Position numbers and translations under genes: made by a program. Below, in pieces: positions 36,401 to 51,100 of a DNA stretch of 64,000 nt. How positions within the stretch are numbered: position 1 is the first letter of the stretch; every line of letters begins with the position of its first letter. This stretch comes from Balanoglossus misakiensis (taxonomy: Eukaryota > Hemichordata), in the NCBI GenBank assembly GCA_040954595.2, contig CM082576.2:3720001-3784000 (forward strand), written 5' to 3'. Under the pieces are notes generated by a model. It was not told where the DNA came from and did no database searches. It saw nothing but the letters and a program-made list of their open reading frames with translations.

Positions 36401-37622
36401 GGATCTGATACTTGTGGGCTTTCCACTGAAGATTTTCCTTTTGTTTCTACATTTTAGTCAAGAATATTTAACAAAAATAAGTTATTTGTTCAACAGAGAT
36501 TACAGTAAATGGTACTGGTAAATGATACTCTTTACACATACCTCCTTCTGACTGGTGTGGTCTGATTGATAGGTTTAATAACCCCTGATTTTCCAACCAC
36601 ATCAACAGATTCACAGGTCCCTCCACTGTCTTTACTCATCCATACACCAAGCAATGTTGGAGTACTTGGTCGACCGCTGTTCGCTGATTCCTGTGGAAAG
36701 AGAAAAGATAAAGCTAAGACTATAACAAACAAAAAAGAACATCACATTTTTTCTTAAAGGATGAGATCATACACCTTGATGCTTTTACTTGACACTTCTA
36801 CTTCAAGAACGTACATTTACTATCGTATGCCTGTGTAAGAACTACCTCACAACTCAATGAAAAATATGGTGGTCTGATTTACCTCAGAGTTGCTACAAGC
36901 TCCTGTTATTCTCTTTACAATTTCAGAGACATCGCTTACATGCTGGCCCTTCTTTCTTGTTCTGCTAGCTGTACCATTTATGAAATAGGGCAAGAATATG
37001 TGCAGACAGAAAGATAAATTTAACAATAAATTATTTGGGAGAACAAACTTTGCTGAACAATGCATTTCAAAGGTAATAATCATGCAAGGTAAATGTATTT
37101 TGGTCTGCAGTTGGAAGGAAAACAAATACTAGTGACGTACAACAGATGGCATGCTGATATACACACGGTGTTATCACTTACCCAAACGCGAACATTTCAT
37201 GGGTGATGGTGAGTTGTTGTCCCATGTGATTTCTGGCTCTCCGTCGAATGAAGTGTTCATTGATTCATTCAAGTTAAACCCAGGCGTCCTTCCTGCAGAG
37301 AAAATGATATGGCCATGGCCCGGGAAAATTATTTATACGTACTTTCATTTGAAAGAGTCAAATAAAATGTCCAAAGGGTGGGAATTTGTTTTTAAACAAA
37401 TGATGTCAAGAGTCACCTGGGGAGAATGCACATGTTAATAACATTTACCAATACAGCTGGGTGTGAAATTAATTAGACGCCGGGTGAAAACCACAAACAA
37501 CATCACCGTGTCAAGGGGTCAAAATTAAACGTACCCATTAAGAACCTAGTTCTTCTACGAGGGGTCTTTTCGCCGTAGGAACTGCGTCTTTTCCTCAACG
37601 GGAACGCTTCTCGGATACTCAT
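33494..37622 (-). CDS. ETAA1: ETAA1-like ATR activator
   Basis: There are seven exons on the minus strand: 37622-37535, 37292-37182, 36968-36883, 36690-36542, 36446-36300, 36151-34017 and 33702-33494 (974 residues). All phases agree. Exon 2 has the ATR-activating motif region (EPEITWDNNSPSP, the family's FWDxxSP). Exons 3-5 match the conserved N-terminal blocks (VSDVSEIVKRITG, TPTLLGVWM, and an EETEAQELMDKGEEDDDD acidic stretch). The large exon 6 is disordered, rich in Ser, Thr, Asn and Gln, with an acidic motif DELWDDDDFFCDDSFLRQ, degenerate PGVP repeats around the middle, and DDLLKLMEQDDSWDIEEDL. The last exon carries CTPEEIERKKKEALQRRQ, the RPA32-binding helix shared with SMARCAL1, TIPIN and XPA. 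Known role: ETAA1 binds RPA on single-stranded DNA and activates ATR at stalled forks. Its start is 558 bases from CDIN1 on the opposite strand. Confidence 0.9.
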
Positions 37623-38179
37623 CTTGTCCAAATAACATAACTACAGGAGAAAGACGCGGAAAATGAGTAGATTCGCAGGACAAAATAAGAAATTAACACC
37701 CCACGCATTCCGCCATGTTCAAACTATGCCGCCTCGATTTGAATGCCTATGTTTTGATTGGTCAACTATAAAGGTCAACGGGGTCACCTTCTGCAGAGGG
37801 CGCTATTTTGAATGGAACCCCTGATGATCAGCTGATCTGTCACCTGATCCAAGGCTTGACCTCAAACCTTCCAAAATACGAGGGAAAACCCTTGAAAACA
37901 GGATTTCTGAGAATCAACAAGGCGATCGAGGGAAAGGAAGTGCAAGCAACAAATTTTAACACCACTGTAAACTATCGGACTCATGCTTCATTCACCATCT
38001 GCCGATTTGAAACTTTTCTTAGGACGATTTTAGCGAGACACTGTTTGAAATACCGGAACGGCGGCAAGTTTGAGAATAATATACGTGTGGAACGTAAACA
38101 AAGCTCTGATCTGGTGGACCCGAGCCTTGATTGGAAGTGCAAGTGAGGTATACCGTGAGGAAACTGAATAACAGGAGCC
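37623..38179. promoter_or_regulatory. Bidirectional promoter of ETAA1 and CDIN1
   Basis: The two start codons are head to head, 557 bases apart, so both transcripts must start here. A CCAAT box in reverse orientation (ATTGG) lies at 37757-37761, within GATTGGTCAAC. There is no TATA box, which is typical of housekeeping bidirectional promoters. Exact start sites are unknown. Confidence 0.6.
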
Positions 38180-41100
38180 ATGAAACTCGTCGTGTACAAC
38201 GAAATCCTCGAATTGATGCACGCTTGCGGGACTCGAGAATGTTTGAAAACAATTGCCAAGCAATATCCCGAGTTAGTATCAATTTTGTTTTATTTCAATG
38301 CAATGATTGTTGTTAAGTTCAGAGATCTGTGGTGAAAAGAGTTTTCCGATGCATCAAGGAGAAGGTATATGTACCTGGGCATTGATTGAACCACTGAGGT
38401 ACCAAAGGCACTTCAGTTTCTATGAATGAGTACCCTTCTAAGTTTGACCCCTCCCCCCTCAAATGTTTAACCCTAGTCACTTGAACCATGGATGTAGTGT
38501 ACACTTCCATGTTTGAACCCTTCTCATTGCAAATTGGCTCAAGCAACTTGATCAACCTGGTTGAATTCTTTACTATGTTGAATATGATGATCAAGCTGCT
38601 TGCATCAATTCCAACTGAGAATGTGTCCAACTATGGTCCAAACAATTTTACCACAATACAATTAAATAAACTTACATGTATTACAACTGTGACATCCCCA
38701 AAGCTGATTGATTATATATTGTACAGACTGTGAGACAGGCAGAGATAATTTATATACCCCATATCAAGCCAGCAATAACAGGTGTCTAATCTATCAGGAA
38801 CTGCATTATACCAAGTTTCTCAAAATTCCAATATGTACCCTTTTGGTGTGTTCAACAAAGCAGCAGCCACATAATATCATCACTTGTCTCTATTTTTTCA
38901 TTCTTCAGTTACAGTTACAACACCTTGGTTAGTATCTTCTGTCAAGATTATCAGGTAAATGGGTCAATCTTCCCTGTTTCTTCAGTGATGCAGATGCATG
39001 TCTGTGCAGAACTGCAGGTTTTCTTCCAACTGTCTAATACTAGTAGATTGAAACCTAGCTAAGTACAATGAAGCCCGTTGAAACCAGACAGGGTCTAAGC
39101 TGGAACTCTGTCTTTACAAAACACTTTAGTACAGCAGTATAGCATATGACACTCAGTAGAACCTCTACAAACCACACACCTGAAATGGGACAATCTTTAC
39201 TGTCCTTTTGGTGTTTGGTTTGGACAGGTTTTACTATACAGTTACAAGAGTAAGACCACTTTACTTCAGAACCCACAAAACAACAGCAGACTCTCACAGC
39301 CCCAGGTTTGCTACACTGATCTGGTTCTCTGTTATACACTGGTATCCCCTAGCGAGCACAAACCCAGCATAGCTTTGTGTAGCGAAACATGGTGGTTCGT
39401 TATTTAAAACCACATTGCAGAGTTTTCTGCTCTATTTGGGGGGATCAATCATCATACACTAAAGAACCAGGCCACTATAACAATCTTAGGGTAGTGAGAG
39501 AGTCTAGTACAGCAGATACTGTTTTATACATTCCGTTGATTTCAGAAAAAGACAAGGAAGTCCCACCACAAACACCACAAGCCTGAAGTTATGGAGGAAT
39601 ATTATCAAAGGTATTTTCTTAAAAAATCAATTCATTTGCTGTTGTCTTTTTTCATTAGCTGACAAAGCACACTGGAATAAAAATGGCTGCAAGGACAAGA
39701 AAAGCTCAGTATCTCTCTGCAAAAAAATTAGTCTGCTGTCTGATCCGCCAATTAAATAAACTGCACTTACCATCATCATCTTTGCCAGCTCAAATACAAA
39801 TCTTCCGCAGTTGTCAGCTAAAGATAACAGATAAATTGCACAGGAATTTTTGTCTCATGGTGTTGAGCTCCATGTTGAGCTCACGAAGCCACGTTGTATG
39901 TAGCGCCCTCTATAAAGCAACAGAAAGAAACTTTCTATACAAAATCATCAGTACGATTTGTGATATAGCACCCTCTATAGTCAAACTACAGCAGATGTTA
40001 ATGTGAGGATGGGACATGTAAATTGTTATTTCTGACATCTGCATATTTCTGAATTCATCATCATAATAGCTTTCATCCATTAATGAATAAAGTTCCTGTG
40101 CAAATGTCCATTTTTAGCATTATTTGTAAGTCCAACTGTTCCAAAATAATTCCAGACCCATTAATTACTAAATTTATCTGAAAGGAAACAGATCACAGGA
40201 AAAATATTCCATTACGAACAAAAATGTGACACAAAGTGAAAATGAATATTAAAGTAATGCAGCAAAAAGGAGGCTGTGAGAAGGATAGTGTTCACCTTCA
40301 CACAGATGTCATTTCCTCTGTTCCTATCTTCATGCAAATTATTTCATTTGTCTTCCGGACTGAAGGAATATCTTCATTTATTCTTGAAAAGAAATATATA
40401 CCGCTAGAGTATAAAGCCTTTGTAAGAATGAAAGAAACATTCTGTGTGAAAGGAAGTAAAATATATAGTACTCTAGCGAGCTGTTAAACTCATAGAATGC
40501 ATAAAAAGATAGATGAAATGTGATAATTATTAAATTGAACAGAACACATGTCACTGTTCAATTATCGTGTTTTGTATATGCATGTCCCATTCGTAAAATT
40601 CTGACAGATTTCTCCAGACAGCATGCAAGAGCTAAAGTAACACACTAACTACAAAGATTTTCTTAATTTCAGACACTTGGTGAAATGTTTGCACAATTCA
40701 CTTGACAATATGAAAAAGGCAATTGAAATAGGCTTTATTGGCCTGAAAAATATGTTCAGCAGTGTTTCAGATTATTTAACTGTTTTAACAGTGCATTATA
40801 AACCATTCTATGGCACGCTAATATGCAAGTATAATGGTTGTTACATTTAATTTACAATCACATTTTGGACGTCTTCCCATGGACATTACACATTGCTTGA
40901 ACGATCAGTGTTCAAAAAATTTCGTTCTTGGCATGCAGCGCGGCAAGCAAGGGTTGTGTTTGTCGCCCCCAAGAGTTTGAATGTCAGCTCAATTACTGGT
41001 TGCCAACAATAAGCCTATTTCAAGCGTTGGTACACTCAGATGATTTGGGGTGCATTAGGGATAGATGTGTAACACAGAACAGGTCAGACAGAGGCCAAGA

Positions 41101-44100
41101 CACTGCATGGATTCAATACGCTGCCTGATTCACTATATTCAATAAATGCACCCAAACATCGGGCAAATGCTTTTATCAGCCATTGTTTTGAAATTGAGTT
41201 GCCATCTTGTATATTTCATCTCTAATGCTCCCGAATATGCCTGCTTGTATGCCTGGGTCAAGAAGTCAAAAATGTCCATTGTGCAATTTCCTTGTATGTT
41301 TCATGTTTGGGTCATGTTGCTTAAAAGCCCTTTTAACTCCACTGTACTGCAAGAGCAAATGGGTCAGTCAACTTGGCTAATTTTCTAGGAAAGCTGATTT
41401 CGTTCTTTCTTTCTTTTTTACCGCTGCTCGCCGATAAGAGCGACCATATTGCAAGTGATTTTTCGCCCCTTTTGTTAGATTTGAGTCCGTGCCATGTGTT
41501 CTGCGTAAAAGACGTACATTAGATTAGTAATGGTCCTGGAATGAAGAATCACTTTGTTATACAATGTACTCCAAGGCAGCGTCATTTGCCTTGTACTTTT
41601 TGTCTGTGCCATATTACAGCCATGTGTCCTGTATAGTAACACTACACACCATTGACATATTGTTGTCAGATCTTCAAAATACTAAATTATGGGTTGTCTT
41701 TGTTTTGTTTTGTTTTCTGCCCCTGCCACTTGTACGCTGAAATACGACCACATTTAGGATTTGAGGTTCTGTCACCGTTTCATTTCAGGTACTTGAAAGC
41801 CATTTCCAAAGCATACAAAGGATCAGTATTGGTGCGATTAGCTGAAGAGGTGGGTTTATGTTTTCTCATCCATATGTTTGTGTATCTGTCTGTTTGTCTG
41901 TCTATCTATCTGTGTGTCTGTCTGTTCGAGTGTGTGTATGTCCTTGCATCTACATGATTGTGGCCATAAAAACAACACCCCAACATTAGGGATGGTCTCA
42001 ATATGCTTATATTGTGTTGCCATATGGCACGGTTGCTATCTAAAAATAAAAGCTTATATACAGTATGGAAAAGGAGCACAGAAATATAACAGATAATACC
42101 TTTACAAACTGAAATGGAGACATTTTTCCTCATATGATACATAGCGCTTTCAACTTTGTTAGTTGTCTAGGTTTTGAACTGTTAGGTGCAGAGTAGACTG
42201 CCCTCACTCTCCTGAGTACCTGCACATCACAAGGTTCAATGTGATGTAAGTTCCAACATTTCTTAAGTCAAAGTTTGAGCTGAAAAATGTTCTATCCCTC
42301 AACAAATTTCTGTATGTGTGTCATACATGTACCAGCAGCACCGTCTTGTGGTTAAAAAAAATAATAAAACAACAAAATTAGTGGTTGGAATGGGGTTGCA
42401 GCACAAGTCATCAGTACTGGAACATTAAATGAATTGATGCTTGTTTTGCAGTTGTCACAGCGTTAATGTACAAATGTTTCAACGCAAGGAATACATCGTG
42501 TAGTGTAGCGGACTATTCCTCCATGGCTACAACTCTCGTTCTGAGACACAGACTGCCAATCACAAAAATTCACTTGTGCAGGTTTTTTTTCTTAAGTGAG
42601 CCTGCCTGCCTGCTCAGTCATTCATCTAATAAGCTATATCTGATTACAAGAATTTTTTTCCAGTGAAATTTTTTTACCCTCCAAAATGTAGGTTGGGTAT
42701 ATGTCAGTATGATGTACGATTTAGTCTTGATTCTCATATTTTCTCAAGCAAAATTCTATTTAAGACAGGAAGTCGACCTGAAATGAAATTAAAACAAGGC
42801 CATTATGATCCATGTAATTAGATCTAAGCCATGACTGTCAGTTTCCGATACATTTACTTTTCTATAATTCTATACTCGCGTGTATGAAAGTGGCTGTGAC
42901 ATTGCACATAATGCACAGATATTGAACACAGCGGATATACATGTATTGTACACTCAGCACATTGTACATTATATACACCAATTGCTCACACATGCCAGTG
43001 TATTATGCATGCCCAATCTTATTTTGTTTTCGAGGTTAAAATTAAATTTTGCTCATAAATTTGCTGTGTTTTCCTGCTCATACAAGAAGTAGCAGCAGCA
43101 ATGGTAGTAGTTTTAGGCTTTCGTCACATTTTCATGTGATTTTTCAGTGGGATTGTTATACTTTATCATACAGAAAAGTTAGATGAAATATAGTCTCAAC
43201 TTTATGAAAATGCCATTAAATATCAAATGTAGTTCCCTAATTAAAGAATTCTATCATTTACTGGACAAGTAGTTTCTCTAAATTACCTTGCCTTTTGTTG
43301 GTTTGTCTGTATGTCTGAAAGTCGACTTTATTTCCTTGTTCAGTGTGTGAAGCCTTATGAAATGGTCAGCCTTTAATAGCTTATCATTGCAGTCCACATG
43401 TAAAAGCATTTGAGGAAATTTCTACGTTTATCTATAAACTGGCAAAGAAAAGCATTCAAGAAGCTCTCTATTTTTTGCAAATGCAGAAAAATAAATGAGA
43501 AACTATCTCTGCAAAGAGTAGACAAAATGGTTGAAAGGCTCAATTTCCTTTGATTGTACGGTTTTTACACCTGTCGTGAATGTAGGTGTCAAAGTGTGAC
43601 CGTGTCAATTGACCTTTCACCCCTGATGAAGTCAATAAGTCATACTTAGACCGACACCCCAGAGGACACCTGTTCAAACTACTGTGTGCCTCAGAGATGT
43701 TGTAAAACTTGTACAGGAAAAAAAAACTAAACTGCAAAGGGTTCTGCGAAGGCCAGAATGAGATTATATCCACAAGAAATAAAACAGAGTTGTCAATAGC
43801 CGCGGAAATGAACCAATTCATAATTCAGCCTTCCTTTTGATTCGGTCTTCCTCCGCATCTCCCAGACTGCTAAGTCTATTCTCCGTTCTGAGTTACAGGG
43901 CACTTAAAGAGAAAATATTTGACAGCAAAAATAATTGAACCACAAGCTATTGGAAAAGTCTCTTTGTGCGCAGAGACGCGCGGGTTTCCCAGAGGGTTCG
44001 TGTTTATGAATTGATACAGTGAAATAGAGAGGAAAAAAAGAGCAGAAAGAGGGGAGAAAATAACAAGTGCGTCGAGACCATCAGAATTGACTTTATACGC

Positions 44101-47100
44101 AGTTCGGTGAAATCAAATATGGTGCAGGAAAGTGAAGTGTATATGTCAGAACAACGTAATGGGTTATTTCTGGTCAGGGTATCACCCTGGACTCTTGGAA
44201 TTGTTTTCGCTATAACATACAACCGCAGCACTGTGATAAAGTGGCTGGATAAATAGATTAATTCCCCGGGGCCCCCAGCCAGCAGGGAAAAAAAATGTTT
44301 CCAACTGTGGCAACACACAGGTAAAAACACAGGCTGCCGTGTGTGCTATCTTGTACATGATGACATCAAATTGTCTGGAGGAAATTGAACATGCTAGTCA
44401 ATTTCAGACAGGATACAATAGTTTTGTTATCTGATAATATCTGATGATATGTTATTATTATTCCAGGTTGATTTGTCACACTCCCTATTAGCGCGCATTA
44501 TAGTGGAAAGGCATCTGGCACATACCAAATATGAAGGACACCCCCGTAAGTGATTTTCTTTAACTTTTAGATGTTGAAGTTAAAAGTTTGCCATTTAGCA
44601 TCTCATAGCATGCATGATTGAATTGAGAGTTGTCCCATGATGCTCCTGGAGAAATACTGCGAGTTTTAAGTCCCAAACTTCAAAGCCAGCATTTAGTGGC
44701 TCAAATTTGTAATTCCTGCTCCACATGGTACATATATGAAGTCCAAAGTAATGTTTGACATAGATTTATATGAAATTCCAATAGAATGATGAAACTGGTT
44801 AAGATTAATACAGTTAAATCATTTTAATGTGTATTTTTCAACCCACATCAGCTGAGACGGACCTATTTTGGCTACTAGCTGCAGACATCGAAAGCAAGTC
44901 ACCCTTGCGTTTCCAACATTGCATCATTTTCCTTGACAGCATCAGTGCACAATGTAACACCGAGGCGAAATGAGGACGAATGTTTCATAATTGAAAGCTT
45001 GCATTTAGCTCGGTTAAATCTCACCATATGTGAAAATGTCCTGAATTGCTCGGAAAGGAAAGAAAAAACACACCATCCATCAAAGCTGTCTTTGTGCAGA
45101 GCTCCTCACAACACTGCAGTCGGAGCATCGATATGTCATTTATCACTCGGAAAAAAAAACACTTTGCTATGCAAACTAAGAGAGTCTATTTTCTGAGAGA
45201 AGAGACACTCACTCATTCCAGTCACCAGGGTGAAGCCATCTCCTTTGGTATGCTCGATGCAAGAATCTGTGCGAAAATCAATTTATAAAGTGTACACAGA
45301 CATTACACCTGTACACACATGAAACGAGATTAAAAATGTAAGATAACAACTGATAAAAAAATGTTTTCCAGAAAGAGTGTTAGGTTGTTACTGAGTGAGT
45401 GACTTTTTTTATTTAAGTTGATTTTGGTGAGCGTCAATTAATGTGCCTTTGTTTCAATTTCTGAGTTTAACAGTGTGATGTTTATTTGTCGCGCAGCACC
45501 TAGGAGTGTCGTTACTCAGCTGATGAAGGACACCTCATCCATTGAAGATCCCGTTCTGGCGCGTGAAGTACATCAGGTATGTAGGAGGAGGATGAAGTAC
45601 GTTGCTCCACATGACAAAACTTTATTTAGCTCCTCAAATGTAGGTCATTCATTCTTTATCATTAAATCTAAATCTGCCGTTTCAGATCTTAGCAAGGTAC
45701 AGTACAATTCGAAAGATTGGTTTGGAATCAGCGGTAACGACTTTTACACTAATTGATTTTGATTTTATCTGTTCACTTAAATTCCCTAATAACAGATATG
45801 GTTAAAATTATGAATACTTTGAGGAAAAAGTTTGCAATCTGATCTTTGAAAAGGATGTTCTTAAGTTTGTTTTTGTTAATTTTGTTGTTTTTTTAAGGGA
45901 GGGGGGGGGGCAAAGTTTTAACTTTATTTGGGGGGCGGGGTGAGTTTCAAACTCTCAGCAAAAGATCTAACTCAAGTTTACAATCCAGGAGAGCTTTGAC
46001 AGACAGAGAACATGCTTGACTCGTTACCCACACCGTGGCGAGCAATGAAACAAGCTTTATGCTTGTGCTGACAACACCATACCCAGCAATAAAATTTCAC
46101 TGGGCTATTTCAATATGGTAAATGGAGGCAATATTGCTTTGAGAGAACTCTCCAACCATAATTGGTCATAAAAAGAAACCAATACTGAAAAACCTACCCA
46201 GCCTGTAACAACATGAGTTTTTACATCATTTCATGATGTATACTTGGTGTGTGATTTCAATATTTATTCCTTGCCATCATTCACTCGACGTAATTTGTTC
46301 AGTTGCGTTTTATTTCTCACCCCAAATATAAAGAAATAAGCTGGTGTAAACTCCAGTAGAGGTGTCGTAACAATTCTGATACATGGAGCATAATGCTTTA
46401 CAACAGAAGTGTCAAATATTGGGTGCGATGCCTGCTTTTTCCAAACTCCATGTCTGTTCTCAAGTAGAATTCTGATGGTACATGTATTTACTCTGCATAC
46501 TTCGGTACCAGTCACAAGTGGTTGAACATTTTCATGCATACATGGTTGATATAAATATTCATGATGTATGGTACACGCCATGCGTAACTTTTGAAAAGTT
46601 CTTGGCTACATACCAAACTCTAGCATGAGTATACTACCTGTGAGGGCATTGACAGAACCAACAAGACAATGATTTGTGTTGTGTCTACGTGATGTGTTCC
46701 ACATAAAGCATATTCACACACTCGAACATGCACACACACACACACACACACACACACGTACACACACACACATACACACACACACACACACACGTACACA
46801 TGCACACACTTACCTACTCACAAAGAAGGGTGTTTAGTATAGAGATGTGAAGGAAATACAAAATGTAGTAGATTTCATTGCAAAGAACGTGACAGACTTA
46901 ATTATCACCAAACTTTCAGTCGGTGGATATTCTTGAATAGGAAGGGCAGAATTAATAGAAGTTATCAACCACATTTTATGGTGGGGGGGGGGGGGGGGGG
47001 TTAAACCATCAGGATCATAATGAAGGTAAACAGCAGACCAAGACAGACATAAAAAGGAAGGTTTTAAGTTGAAAGAGACACATTGACAGTTAGTAGGCTT

Positions 47101-48063
47101 TACATAAAATGCAAATTCAAGGTTTAGTTGATCTTTGCCTCCTTGGTGTCATATTGTAGAATTCAGCAGAGAAATCTGAGCTAATGCTCACATAAAATCT
47201 ATGATATTGAAACTAGTGAGCTGTCCACTCCAGTGAAAGTTGATATTGTTCTCGGTGAACGGAAACAATTGTATATTTTTCCTTTGATGTTTTTTTGCGG
47301 GTCTGGAAGCTGATTACTAAATAAGTACCAAATGACACCCATGCAAGAAAAGATTACATATGTGTACAAACAGTTGTGTGTACCAGAAGGGGAGAAATTA
47401 GAACCATATTATTTTAAGATGACCAAACCATTTCCTGTGTTTTTTTCCTGTGTATGTTTTTTACGTGCCCTTAATAGCAGAGTAATACCATGCTAAGTTT
47501 TGGTAATCAGCTTATTTTAGTAAAATACATGTTTGCATTTTTGTCTGCAGATGGTGTCTGAATTATCCCCCTCTTTGTGCGCATATGTGTGTCGGTCTGT
47601 CGCAGATCTGCCATCGACAACACAATCCCAACACGATGACAGAGATAGCCCACTTTTCACAGTGTAAATGCAAAATGGCATCTGATAAAGTTAATACCTT
47701 TGAAATGCATTCACGATTATCTGAATTGGAGAGAAAAACTGTCCTTATCACTTCTGCCATCAGAGTAGTTTCCATCACTGCATGGGTGCTTCTGGCGCTC
47801 TCCGAATATTCCATAAAATACGCATGATTTATTGCTTAGTCAAACTGACATCCGTCTTTTCAAAGACACTCCATATCTGAAATTTGTGTTTTAAAGCTGT
47901 CCCAGGTGAATTAACACACACGGTGCGGACTATTGACAGAGAACTCCACACTCCAGTCAACATTAGTTTCAGAAACAGCCATGTACTCATGACGTCTACA
48001 GCCTGCTCACTTTTTTTCCTATTATGAGTGTGTTAAAGTTAGTTGTGATGAAAGTGTTAGGTT

Positions 48064-48131
<68 letters not shown>

Positions 48132-51100
48132 CATGTGTGTGCGGGTGTGCGTGATGATAGAGTGTGTGAAAAGGTGTGCTTGTTCCTGTATAAGTGGATG
48201 TGTGCATGTGTTGTGAATGTACCATACACATACATGTAGTAATTTGTGTTTGTGTTTGTATGTAAGTAAATAGGTAAGGATTTGTATGTGTAAATTGATA
48301 TGTGTGTGAGTGTGTGTGTGACACGTCGTGTGTAGTTTGCAAATATGTGTCTGGGCAATCATTTATGTATCTCAGTATCCATAAAATGCATAAATTGGTA
48401 TTTATGTTTATATCAATATGACTGCATGTGTGTTGATCTTTTATTGATATTTCCATATCACTGGCTGTTTTTAATACTTGTCATTTTCAACTTGAAAAAT
48501 CTTTGTTTTGTTTTTCTCTTTACAGTGTATAGTAAATGATGCCAACTACGGCCCGCTGGTGGACAACATCAAACAGTATCCTTTTCCTGAGACTGCCGAT
48601 CGATCGATAATATAAGCTTTTGAGATCAAATCACCTGGAAGAGGTTTTGACTTCAAACTCATGTTCAAGTCACAAGGGTGAAAGGCAGGATAACTTGTAG
48701 TTAATGGCTTTTAAGTACTTAGCATGATAAACACACATCTATGGTGAGAGTGAAACCATATAAAATATTGACTCGCATCCAGGATTGATCATGAAAGTCA
48801 TCCGTTCTGAGTCCAGCCGAAGCGTGTGCCCGGGGAATTTGCACGTAATGGGCGAATTCAGTTCGTGAGAAGTCTTCCCATTTCTCCCGACATGATTATC
48901 ATTATCAGTATTATTCCCATTTCATATATATTGTTATCACCCATTCTCTTCCTGTTGTAACATTCATCTCGTTGCAGCGAGCCCATTTGCAGCCCTTTCA
49001 TCTTCGTCCTTGGCGACACATAACATCCAATTTAGACAGCATAAACTGATAGTGCGCATGCTTATTTCATAGCGACACTTTTGACAGTAATATCAAAAGT
49101 GGAATTTATAAAAAAAAACATAACAGTCACGGACTGCTGGCTTCTGTGACCCTATAAATAGCACAGACAATAGAACACGTAAATTAGATGTGTCGATTCT
49201 AAAGTTGATTTTTGCAGACGCCAGACAACCAGTTCATTTTTTGCCGTAAATAATTGTTACCTGAAATATATTTGAAATATTATTGATGGCTCACTGTAAA
49301 AACAGGCACTGCTCAATATACAGGGTTTGAAATTTTTGAAACCCTGTCAGCATTAAGTTTTGAATTCTTTTTATCCATAAAAGTATAATCCATCATCAAA
49401 TGTCTGTATGAAGACTATGATTGTTGTCATTTCACTGGTTTAAAGAGGAAAATGATAATTTTTGGCAACAAAATGTATTCCACTGTCAATGTAAACAGCA
49501 TGGAGGTGCTGTATCTGTGGGACATATAACTGAAATGTGCTTTTGAACATTTTACAGTCTTGCCATGGTCACAATGTGTTGTTTTCCTGTCAGTGTTGAG
49601 TATATGCATATTACTATGTGTAGGAGTTTTGTGTGATCGTTCAGTTTCAACATCTCTGATGTCAGACTTGGGCTCTTCACTATACTAGTGTGTGATGCCC
49701 CCACCCTGTCAAATTACAACAACACCCACAACAGGTGCACAGAATGTTGTGCCCAAGCAAGAGTTAATTTAAAGCATTTTCAATGCATTTTGCAAAAATG
49801 TGCCTATTTTAAGGATTTTTTTTCGTGTTTTATGTTACCACCTGACTCATCCTGCCACAGGCCTTGCAGTAAGAAATAGAATAGAAGTGTCACTCTCATA
49901 AAAACAGGTCCAAAAGTAGGCTTGAAATAGCACCTGTGATGAGACAACAGATGCATCATTGACAAAAGTTTACCCAATACTTTTTATCTGCATTGGATAA
50001 ACTGCTATATTTAGCATCCAAAAGATAATCAAGCGGTATGTCTTTTCCTTTCCGCTCTTAACAAACAGCTTGATAACAGCAGTGATAGTCCAGATACTGA
50101 CATAGAGATATTTTAAGAACTGGGGGGAATTGATTATAAAGTACAAAATTCAAAAGAAGGTGCCAGACGCTTAAATGATTCAAGTTTCGTTAAAAAATTA
50201 CTTTTGTTTTCATTCCACACTCTGAAGTAACTGTAAAATTGTTGAATACTGATTGCTGTTTGTTTTGTTCCAAAATGAAAAATGGAAAATATGTATTTGC
50301 ATGTATGCATACAGGCTCAAATGTTGTGAGCACTGCCAAATTCTACATTCAGTTGAAAATAGTGAGGATGACATCATACACACTGTTGTTAAAGCCTTTT
50401 TTTGCATGAAGTTCGGACGAACTGTCATGGCTGGCTGCACGAAAGAGAAATCACCATAACGACATTTGGCAATCATCAACAATGGCTTCAGCTCGGCTGA
50501 ATGTATTTTTATAGACCGCACAGACCTTTGCAAAAGGATTCCGAATAGAGGGAAGCATATTGAGAGAAACTCAGTGCATTTGTGATAAATGGCAGAATGG
50601 GAATGTGAAGAAGGGCCCATATGCCGGTATCATCTTGTGCATTTTTTACTGTTTTTATTTCCACGTTTAATGAGTTGTGATCGGAGCAATGGCCCAACCA
50701 AGTGCCTTTATGGTTCATTTCAGGCACTTTAAACCTGTTTTATCGGTTGGTACCAAAAAGACGTTGTCACCACTAAGTACAAAAGAGCCCATATTTAGCA
50801 GAGCTGAATGTATGTCTGCACTTGTAAAAGAAAAAACACACGCAATATTGTATTTACACTATTCAGACACTATAAAATTTCGATAAAAAGTGTTACTCTT
50901 AAATGTGAGAGTTGCTAACAGCAGAGTTGAACAAATGCGATGCCTTCTGTCTCTCCGTCCGTCTATCCATCCATCTGTCTGTCGTAAGTTTGGTAGCAAA
51001 AATACAGCATGCCTTAAACTCTGACATTCGTGTCCAGTCAGCTGTTTGTGAACTCAGTAGACCAGAGACTAGGTCATCACTGATGACATTTTCATCACAG

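Larger units (their letters stand above)
45577..48525. other. CDIN1 intron 6 with dinucleotide repeats
   Basis: This intron contains a (CA)n tract, a G homopolymer and a (GT)n tract, listed separately. No coding content was seen besides spurious open frames across the repeats. Confidence 0.55.

Noticed and set aside
37808-38146. 112-codon open frame just upstream of CDIN1
   Set aside because: It lies in the bidirectional promoter / 5' leader and has no recognisable content. The CDIN1 start at 38180 matches the orthologue. At most it is an upstream open frame.
48022-48456. Long overlapping open frames of Thr/His or Cys/Val repeats on both strands
   Set aside because: They are translations of the (GT)n microsatellite and its TG-rich flank.
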